Source: Rhynchonema sp. JSB1_4
Lineage: Eukaryota > Nematoda > Chromadorea > Monhysterida > Xyalidae
Assembly: GCA_030248065.1 (NCBI GenBank)
Contig: JASAMV010001038.1
Coordinates: 62,001-126,000 of the forward strand
Direction: 5' to 3'
Length of the DNA stretch: 64,000 bases
In this document: piece by piece, positions 56,436 to 64,000 of the stretch
Position numbering within the stretch: position 1 is the stretch's first letter
Layout: every line of letters starts with the position of its first letter
Position numbers and translations under genes: made by a program
Notes under the pieces: model-generated
The model's input: only the letters and a program-made list of their open reading frames with translations
Database searches by the model: none
Told to the model about the DNA's origin: nothing

Positions 56436-56847
56436 TATATCGGATTTATATCGAAAAAAATGGTCGGAAAAAAAGGAAAAAGAAGGAAATATTTCCTTTT
56501 TTTCCTTTTTCCTGTTCGGAAAGAAAATGAGGGAAAAAATTTTTTTCCCAACTGTTCCGGCCGCCCGGCCCGAAGCTTCTGAACTTCTGAAATCTGAAGC
56601 AGTGCTGTGGCTGGGCGGGGGGGGGGGGGTGGGGGGTCCCCCCAATGGTACCCTACCCGCCCCGGCCTGGTACGCTACCCCCCTACCCGCCCCGCTCTGG
56701 TACCCTACCCGCCCCGATTTTTACCCTAAAAAGTGCAAAAAATTTCGCGCTGCGCGCGATATATGTACTTTTTAGTACATAAAAACAGGCACGCGAAAAA
56801 ACTTGTGTTGTACCCTACCCGCCCCGAAAAATCTTCCCCCTCCCCCC

Positions 56848-57714
56848 CAGTGTAGTACTTGGTCAGGGTCAGTGTAGTGGCAGGCAGATGGTTGCAAGGT
56901 ACCCTTGGGGGGGGGGATGGATCCAGATGGTTGCAAGGTACCCCCCTACCCAGCCTCCAGAAGGTTGCAAGGTACCCCTGGGGTCCGAAAAAAGGGTGTT
57001 TTTTGCATGCATTATACAGCAAATTTGGCCGAAAAATTGGTACTTTTTTGCATTTTGGCCGAAAATTTGCCTAAAATACCTATTATATGGAGCTTTGCGC
57101 GCGGAGCGCGCGATTTTTGGGGTTTTGAGGTCGAAAAACACCCATTTTTGCCTATAAAAACCATAAATTGATGGTTGCAAGGTACCCTCCGGGGTGGTTG
57201 CAAGGTACCTACCCTTCCCCCCCCCCCCATCCCCCCCAAGGGGTGGTTGCAAGGTACCTACTCCTTAGGGGGGAATCCCCCCCCATCCCCCCCCCCAACC
57301 ACTACACTGGTCAGGGTGTTGACGATAGATAGATTGAGACCCGAAATGTGTTGACGATAGATAGATGACCCAAGTCCGAAATCTGGGGGGGGGTCGCCAA
57401 AAATCAAGGTATAGTATAGTGTACTAAGTTGGTAATAATGTGTAAATATTAATGAAAATGTACTTAGATGTACTAAATCCGCGCGTAGCGCGCGATTTTT
57501 TGCCTATTTGGGACAAAAAATACCGATTTTGAGCCATTTTGAGGCAAAAATACCCATTTTGGGGTCGAAATGTGTTGACGATAGATAGATTGTTCCCAGA
57601 ATTTGTTGACGATAGATAGATTTGCCCACAAGTGTTGACGATAGATAGATGAAATCAAAAAGTGTTGACGATAGATAGATGAATTTGGGGGGGACCCCCC
57701 CAAGTACTACCCTG
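56848..57714. mobile_element. hAT-like MITE A2, inserted in G
   Basis: Inverted copy of A1: ends CAGTGTAGTACTTGGTCAGG and CCCAAGTACTACCCTG; duplication CTCCCCCC (56840-56847, 57715-57722). Shows the empty site of K at GAGACCCGAAATG. Interrupted by H. Confidence 0.9.
56870..57309. mobile_element. hAT-like MITE H, inserted in A2
   Basis: 440 bp, ends CAGTGTAGTGGCAGGCAGAT and CCCCAACCACTACACTG; duplication GTCAGGGT (56862-56869, 57310-57317). Motif GGTTGCAAGGTACC is iterated. Core GCGCGCGGAGCGCGCG. The empty site is the A1 right end near 54435. Confidence 0.95.
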
Positions 57715-58358
57715 CTCCCCCCCAAACCGGATTTCCCCCCCCCCCCAAGATCCCAGGTACACTACCCCCTACCCGCCCCGGATTTTTCCACCTATGTACC
57801 CTACCCGCCCCGCAAAAGTAGCCACAGCACTGATCTGAAGTGACTTATTTTACTGAAAAAGTAGGGATTGTTTGTCAAAAATACTAAAATTTCTGACGAA
57901 TTCGGCAAGTAAGAGATCAGTGTTGTCTATCTGACGACTTTTTCGTGGAAAACAATGAACTTTCAACCAAAAAAATTGGGTCAAAAAAATCGCAAAATTA
58001 TGACAAAAATTGGGTTGAAATCTGAGCCGAAAATTCGGTCCGGGCCGGGCCGGCCAAACCCGGCCCGATTGCGACCTCTGATTTGGGTCCTCCCCTCCCC
58101 CCTTCCCCCCAGGTGGGTACGTCTGTTCCCCCTCCGAAAAAGGGGTTACCGCCCAGTGTAGTGGCAGGCCCATGTGTGGGAGGGAGGTAAGTATGATGCG
58201 GAGTTGGGACCGGAAGCGGGAGAGGTATGATTTTGGTCACCCAAAAAGGCGACAAAACACCGTTTTTGTGATACAATTTTGGCCAAAAAATGAGGTAAAA
58301 ATAGTACTTTTTCCAAATTTTCGCCGAAAATCGCCTAAAAATAGGTATTATGGGTGGG

Positions 58359-59262
58359 CAGTGTTGGAGGTACTCTGGAGGGGGATACCTACTGTACCGC
58401 GCTCGGAGAGGGGGGATACCTACCAGTGTTGGAGGTACTCTGGAGGGGGGATACCTACTGTACCGCGCTCGGAGAGGGGGGGATACCTACTGTACCAGAG
58501 CCGATGGCCTGGGGGGGTTATGTACCTAGGGGGGGTTGGGGGGGTTAGGTTTTGGGGTGAAAATTTTTTATGTGTTTATTATGTGTGGAATCGTGTGAAA
58601 ACGTAGTATTTGCGCGCGTAGCGCGCGAATTTCGGGTAATTTGAGGTAAAAAACACTGATTTTGCACTAATTTCGGCCATTTTGGTCAAAAATTGGCACT
58701 TTTGGGGCAAAATCGGGGGGGGGGATACCTACTGTACCGGGGTGAAAATCGGGGGGGATACCTACTGTACCATGCCAAACATCGGGGGGGATACCTACAG
58801 TACCCGGCGAGGGGGATCCCTACGGAACTGGGGGGGGCTACCCCCCCCCCCCCCCAAACCCCCCCCCCCACCTCCAACACTGATACCTACTGTACCAGAG
58901 CCGATGGCCGGGGGGGGTTTTGTAACCGGGGGGGGGGTTCGGTTTTGGGGTGAAAATTTTTTATGTGTTTATTATGTGTGGAATCGTGTGAAAACGTAGT
59001 ATTTGCGCGCGTAGCGCGCGAATTTGGGGTAATTTGAGGTAAAAACCACTGATTTTACACTAATTTTGGCCATTTTGGTCAAAAATTGGCACTTTTGAGG
59101 CAAAATCGGGGGGATACCTACTGTACCGGGGTGAAAATCGGGGGGGATACCTACTGTACCATGCCAAACATCGGGGGGGATACCTACTGTACCAGGCGAG
59201 GGGGGCTACCTACTGTACTGGGGGGGGGCTACCCCCCAAACCCCCCCCCACCTCCACCACTG
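58359..59262. mobile_element. hAT-like MITE I1, inserted in E2
   Basis: Ends CAGTGTTGGAGGTACTCTGG and CCCACCTCCACCACTG; duplication TGGGTGGG (58351-58358, 59263-59270). Motif GATACCTACTGTACC iterated many times. Core GCGCGCGTAGCGCGCG. Empty site in E1 near 54970. Confidence 0.92.
58434..58882. mobile_element. hAT-like MITE I2, inserted in I1
   Basis: Same family as its host: ends CAGTGTTGGAGGTACTCTGG and CCCACCTCCAACACTG; duplication ATACCTAC (58426-58433, 58883-58890), which falls inside the family's own iterated GATACCTACTGTACC motif. Confidence 0.92.
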
Positions 59263-59407
59263 TGGGTGGGCTTGCAATTTTTGGGAAAATAAGGTCGAAA
59301 AACACCGATTTTCGCCTTAAAACGGTATAAAATTGCTTGTGAGAGGTATGATTTGGAGTTGTGAGAGGTAAGTACTCAACCCCCCTCGGGTAACCCCCCT
59401 GCCACTG

Positions 59408-59449
59408 CCATGGACTTCCTGTTCCCCCTTCGGACCAGGAACTACACTG
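59408..59449. mobile_element. Right end of B-family MITE B2
   Basis: TTCGGACCAGGAACTACACT plus G is the B terminal repeat. The rest of B2 is seen at about 58075-58153 (GGGTACGTCTGTTCCCCCTC). The end lies 120 bp upstream of the TYW2 start codon. Confidence 0.7.
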
Positions 59450-59569
59450 CTTTTCCTTCAACTTCGGTATTTCATTTTTGTTCCAGACAGATTGAGTTTG
59501 GCATTGCTAAATATATCGCACACAAGCTACAAGCAGGGGACAAACGCACAGTAGGCAGCATCGGCAGAT

Positions 59570-62500
59570 ATGGCCAGCGGCAGCAGCGAGCGAATCAAGT
59601 CTCCGTTCGGCCAAATGCTGGATTCGGTTCGGTCGGCGTGCGAAGAGATCGATATTTGGAGCAGCGAAATGCAACAGGATCTGCCGAAGAAATGGGAGAA
59701 GCACGGCGATCTGATCATTCTGCCTGAGACCTGCTTTCTGCTGCCCGCTTGGCGTAAACTCGGTGGGTATTGGGTTTTGTGTTTTTTGATGATTGATTTA
59801 TCTTATTAGTTTTATTGGTGTTCAACAACGATCGGCTATTGCACATGCACGGGCCAGTAAAAAATATGCTGAAAATGTCGGAGAATGTAAATTACCATAA
59901 TTTTAGTCACTATGTTTCGCTTATCGGAACCGCCGTTTTTCCCCCAATAGAAAGGGGCCCAGGGTAGTATCTGGGCGGCCGGGGAAGCGGGTCGGGAGGC
60001 TGTAACTATTGTAACGTTTGAAACGTTGTGTGTAACTTGAAATACGCATGCCCTGGTTCTGTTGAGGGATTGGGGCACTACCCTGCGTTGGATCATGCCG
60101 TTTTTTTTCGGTGCAACGCAGTAGCCACCTAAAATAATTGTTGAATACATTTATGGCCGTCAGGCAGTCAAATCCATTTCAGATGTCATACGATCTCAAA
60201 AAGTATTCTCACCATATATGATTCGTCGACATTTACAAAAACGCGATGGAACTGAAAAAATGAATTGTGAATTGTGTTTCACAGGTCCGAGACTGTGGCA
60301 GTTGGTGTGTGCTTCGTTGCAAGTCAGTCGTATCGCTCGCAAACGGCGTGTGGCTGCTGATGAATACCGAACGCCGCGCATTGATTTGTTGTTCGGCAAA
60401 GATGGATGGGTGGAACATGTGGACAACAAAGTCAGGTGTGTTGGCCTGGCTTGTTCCAAGCCGTCTGTGTCACTTGTTGAGCCGTATCAATCTTGAGAGC
60501 AAAAACTGCGATCACTCAGGCCAAGCACGGTTTGGAACCCATCTTCATAGAGAATCGGAGATACTAATTCCCTCGGCGCAGCGTGAACGTAATTACCAAG
60601 CGTATAATTCCGTGGTTATGGGGCTTTTTCAGTTTTCATGTTCAGATAAATCCTCGCTTATACGGATGCTTCGTGACTCCTTTTCTGACTAATTTTGTTT
60701 TTTTTGCATGTGATGCACACCCTATTTGATGTCCCACAAATCTGGGCAGGCAAGCGAACACAAATTGTAGCCGTGTAATGCTATTTGCTTTGTTCCGATC
60801 CCTGAGATTCAGTGACCAGCCAGAGCCAACAATTATTCAGTTATATCGCAGTATACACAAATTTTGCGCACAATTTTGCCACTGCACACACTCGCGCCCA
60901 ATTATAAATGACTAGAGCTGAAGCCAGCTGCACACCTCTGGACTACGGGGTCAGTTGTCAGGTGACTGACCCGAGCGGCTTTATTTTGGCAGCATCACGT
61001 TACACGACAAAGCAAACAAGCCCGTTGCGCCCCCCATCTTTCTGGCGCGTGCAAATAACGCTGAATTCTGAATTGCACTTTTATTTACATTGTTATATTC
61101 GCCACCGCCGCAGTGTGTAATGCAATTCAATGCGCGTTGCTTATGTTCCAGCTGCAAGCAAAGTTGTTGAGAAATGGCTGTTGCGTTTGCGCGTTTCGTT
61201 TTTAGTTGTGAAATGAGGGACCGTGTTGTAAAAACGTACCCAGTGAAAATTTGGGATCGCAACAGAGATAATGGTGCCGGCCGTCGGCCCTGTTCGTCAT
61301 GGCATATACAGCATTTTTGGTCACGCATTTGAATACTCATAACGTGGTGAACTGAGCTGAGCTAATCTGAAGGATAACGCCAGATTGGAGATTGAAAGAT
61401 ACCGCTTTGATTTTCGTTAGGGAGTTTCACCACATCCCGACTCTCTATCAATCAATGAAGCATAATTTTTTCTGGACATCTTTCCAGATACCAGTACGAT
61501 GTGACCAAATGCATGTTCAGTGTCGGCAATATCAGCGAAAAGCTGCGCGTCGCCTCATTTGACTGCCGACAAGAAGTCGTCGTTGACTTATTCGCCGGTT
61601 CGTTGGGATTTGTTATTTTTGGCGTTTGTTTTTTTCCTATCGTGCTTTTATTCAATTTTTCGAAGGTCGTGACGATGGGTATTGCAATACAAATACTATC
61701 GGTCGTTCATACGCCGCAATCGAAACAGTTTCTCGTGCAGTCCGTACCGTATAGGGAATCCGCCAGCTCATGGCACTCAACACACAGGCTTGCAGGCTAC
61801 ATTACTGGCATCAATGAATGCATGTATTCTCAGCAGTTATGAGTTGAAACATCCCCAAATTTTGCAACAGTGCAGAGAAGTGTTATGTCAAGCAGCATAT
61901 CAAAACCGAGTAAATTAAAAAGCAGTCATCAAAGTATGACACTAACCCAAAGTGTACATTTTGTATAGAAAATGGCGTGTGCTGCTGCATGCGCTGTGTC
62001 TATAAAAGATGCCACGTGCCGATGCCGATGGATTGCCTATACTTATTATGTCCATTCTCATATGTTGTTGTGTGTGTCTTTGAGAGAGAAAGGCAAGGCA
62101 TTTCTGCTCGTCTCTCAAAGGCACGCGCAACAACAGATGTGCACGCACTGCCCAGGGACCTTTTTTGGGGGGGAGGTGCCCGGCCCGGGACCCCCAACCC
62201 CCCTTGGGCCACGGCCCTCACGACCTCCCGCCTGCGGCGGGGCCCATCGCGGGCGGAGGGGGGAGACCCGGGCTTTTTGGGGGCGGTAGTTCCTGGGGGG
62301 GAGGGGGGCCCCTAAGGTACACTAACCGCCGCGACAAAGGTACACTAGTACACTAACCGCCGCGCCAGGTACACTAACCGCCTCAATTTTGCCTAAAATC
62401 GGCATTTTAGGCCTAAAATGGGCATTTTTAGGCCTAAAATGGGTGATTTTCAGGTCAATGATGTCAAAAGTCGCCAAAATACCCTTTTTATAGAGAATTT

Positions 62501-64000
62501 TTTCCAAAAAGGGGAAAAAATCGGTCAAATTTTCTACCTCAAAAAGTGACTTTTTCCTGGATTTGGGTCTTCCCCCCCCCCTTCCCCCCAGGGAGGTACA
62601 CTAACCGCCGCACGGAAAAAAGGGGTAGGTACACTAACCGCCGCGCCGGACCAGGAACTACACTGTTGTGAAGTATTGAGAAGGTCACGTTGTGGCGTAT
62701 CCCATGCCAAAAACCATCCGTTATTTGTACCCAGCGATGGAAACATTTTTCTCTCATTTGTTGATGTTGCAGGCATTGGCTATTTCACACTACCGTACCT
62801 GATGCACGCACACGCACAGCATGTCTACGCGATTGATTGGAACCCGGATGCGATTGAAGCGTTGGTTCGAAACATTCAGGTGAACAGCGTGCGAGAGACA
62901 AAGTGCACCGTGCTGCAGGGCGACTGTCGAAAAGTGTGTGATGGGTGTTTGGGGTTAATTTAGATGAGAAAAGAAGTGTATTTTACTGTGACTGGAGTTG
63001 ATCGGTGGAGTTGGCTACACTGAAATATTGGAGCAGTATCCTGGTAATGTCAGAACAGCAGGCTAATAGCCTGAGGCTATGCTAAACAAATTTGTGTGAG
63101 GACAAAAAAGTGTATCGAAATTGGTGGGTGCGGAGTTGGTATCTGCGTCATGGTCGCGTGACTAGAACAGATTCGATCCGTTCCTCCGCTCACCAGCTAG
63201 CTGAGAACCGTCATGCCAGTTTCCCGTCAAATGTCCCCATAGTTGGCCAATATATACGTTCACTTGGTAACGGCAGGGTCTCGATGGAGAAGGTTGACTG
63301 TGTGACCTTACACATGTGCATCATTCTGAGTGCAGGTGGTGCCGTACGGTGTGGCCGATCGCGTCAACGCCGGCCTGATTCCAACGGCGCGCAACTATCT
63401 GATGACGGCGTGTCGTGCCCTGAAACATCAGGGTGGCGTCGTGCACGTGCATGAATGCGTGACGCACGCCAAGATGCTGGTGGAGGGCGCGAGTGGTGAG
63501 AAAGGTGGGATCGGTTGGCAAGGATTGTTGGATGTGTTTTGGGTCCTTTCGCCAACACAGTTCGTTGACTTTTGTGAATACGCCACCGATGAAAAACCGA
63601 TGGATTCTGTCTTCGACCACAACTTGTCTACTCTCGATGACCTTTACAGATTATTTTATTCATTGACTTCGACACATTTAGATGATCAGCCGCTGGACTA
63701 TTGATTTGTTCTTTCCAGAAAGTGCGTCTGTTCCTGATCCGAGTGTGGGAGATGAGTCCAGCGCTGATTCTGGCATTTCCACAACCGAAGAAGGTTTGTG
63801 TTCATTCCGTGGTGATTGCGTGATGTTTGGTTTTGATTTTTGTTAGTTATGTTTTCATTTTTTGAGACCTGACGCTGCCAACCACTAATCAATCAATGAC
63901 TGTAGGTAATGCATGTTTAGTTGTCCTTTGGGCGAAACATTCTTCTTTTTCATTTTTATCGGTTGGACGTTTTTGCCATTTTAGGATCGTCTCACGGTTC
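59570..64000 (+). CDS. TYW2: tRNA wybutosine-synthesizing protein 2 (TRMT12), 7+ exons, 3' end outside
   Basis: Exons: 59570-59762, 60285-60435, 61488-61597, 62773-62933, 63336-63495, 63719-63793, 63985-64000 (continues). Phases 1,2,1,0,1,1 agree throughout. The enzyme transfers the 3-amino-3-carboxypropyl group of S-adenosylmethionine to the tricyclic base at position 37 of tRNA-Phe in wybutosine synthesis. Landmarks: LPETCFLLPAWRKLG (exon 1), YRTPRIDLLFGKDGWVEHVD (exon 2), YDVTKCMFSVGNISEKLRVA (exon 3), the SAM-binding DLFAGIGYFTLPYL across exons 3-4, IDWNPDAIEALVRN with the acidic ribose-binding residue, and VADRVNAGLIPTARNYLM (exon 5). Exon 6 is an acidic serine-rich segment (PSVGDESSADSGIS), an unusual insertion or tail. 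A pyrimidine-AG at about 59495 suggests a 5' UTR intron. Intron 3 contains MITE J. Confidence 0.92.
59763..61487 (+). other. TYW2 introns 1 and 2
   Basis: Outside exon 2 (60285-60435) I see no further exon. A GC-rich patch near 59950-60000 and the mirrored GGGGCACTACCCTGCGT near 60070 hint at another old MITE. Confidence 0.4.
62066..62136. repeat. Short hairpin in TYW2 intron 3
   Basis: GTTGTTGTGTGTGTCTTTGA .. GAGAG pairs with CTCTCAAAGGCACGCGCAAC .. AAC. Arms are about 25 bp with mismatches. Possibly a very small MITE. Confidence 0.5.
62284..62665. mobile_element. hAT-like MITE J (B-type ends) in TYW2 intron 3
   Basis: Right end GCCGGACCAGGAACTACACT plus G is identical to the B family. The left end keeps only GTAGTTCCTGGGGGGG, with the CAGTG lost. 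Motif GGTACACTAACCGCC is iterated near both ends. The interior is TTTTAGGCCTAAAATGGGCA-type sequence like B1. It has no matching left target duplication. Confidence 0.75.

Larger units (their letters stand above)
56600..57832. mobile_element. hAT-like MITE G, inserted in K2
   Basis: Ends CAGTGCTGTGGCTGGGCGGG and GTAGCCACAGCACTG; duplication ATCTGAAG (56592-56599, 57833-57840). Motif TACCCTACCCGCCCCG iterated near both ends. Core palindrome CGCGCTGCGCGCG. Interrupted by A2. Confidence 0.92.
56558..58074. mobile_element. Left-truncated MITE K2, host of G
   Basis: Starts abruptly in GGCCGCCCGGCCCGAAGC. The right end CCGGCCCGATTGCGACCTCT is intact. It holds the empty sites of B and C (near 57910-57940). 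It is interrupted by G at ATCTGAAG; K1 shows the unbroken form near 54250. K2 itself lies in a B-family element (B2). Confidence 0.75.
58154..59407. mobile_element. hAT-like MITE E2, host of I1
   Basis: Left end CAGTGTAGTGGCAGGCCCAT as in E1 and undisturbed where E1 has D (GAAGCGGGAGAGGTATGATT). Right end CCCCTGCCACTG. The flanking 8-mers do not match, so the host junction is decayed. It lies within remnants of a B-family element ending at 59449. Confidence 0.75.

Overview
This is eukaryotic, almost certainly metazoan, nuclear DNA. The genes are split by spliceosomal introns with GT..AG ends, mostly TTTCAG/TTTTCAG-like acceptors. They include animal-specific genes (an NMDA-type glutamate receptor and a BH3-only apoptosis regulator), and the space between exons is packed with transposon debris. 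The TTTCAG acceptors, an HtrL/YibB-domain membrane protein and a membrane protein with a DPRY-plus-HIR start lean towards an ecdysozoan or nematode-like invertebrate. I cannot fix the phylum.

Layout. 1-10392 (minus): 5' part of a GluN2-type NMDA receptor subunit gene, seven exons from the signal peptide through most of the amino-terminal domain, running off the left edge. Its second intron holds a 6.3 kb inverted-repeat element (3299-9647) that carries an RS-rich ORF. 12523-14075 (minus): five-exon multi-pass membrane protein with a 58-bp tandem array just past its stop codon. 15250-18112 (plus): a possible two-exon small acylated protein. 18305-24174: a 5.9 kb fold-back element whose right arm was later split by a GGGCCC-ended element with its own ORF. 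28579-30439 (minus): four-exon Bim/Bmf-like BH3-only gene, with two TQT (LC8-binding) motifs, a complete BH3 core and a hydrophobic tail on a 33-nt last exon. 30440-44455: gene desert with two hairpin MITE families. 44456-47327 (minus): five-exon type II membrane protein with an HtrL/YibB domain. 52621-59457: nested hAT-like MITEs inserted into one another. 59570-64000 (plus): TYW2 (TRMT12), tRNA wybutosine-synthesis transferase, at least seven exons, running off the right edge.

The host genes do not form an operon or pathway. They look like single-copy housekeeping and neuronal genes in a repeat-rich region. All multi-exon models except the 15250-18112 candidate rest on reading frame and splice phase agreeing at every junction, apart from one unresolved base in GRIN2 exon 5. 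The most unusual part is the MITE stack. Eight insertions have matching 8-bp target duplications, most have a matching empty site in a second copy, and many families end in different iterated motifs. Other unexplained signals are a 12-mer, CTGATGTTTCAC, that recurs about nine times (including inside coding exons of three unrelated genes), and a 24-mer containing TGGTGCACC and GTCATCGTCAGTG.
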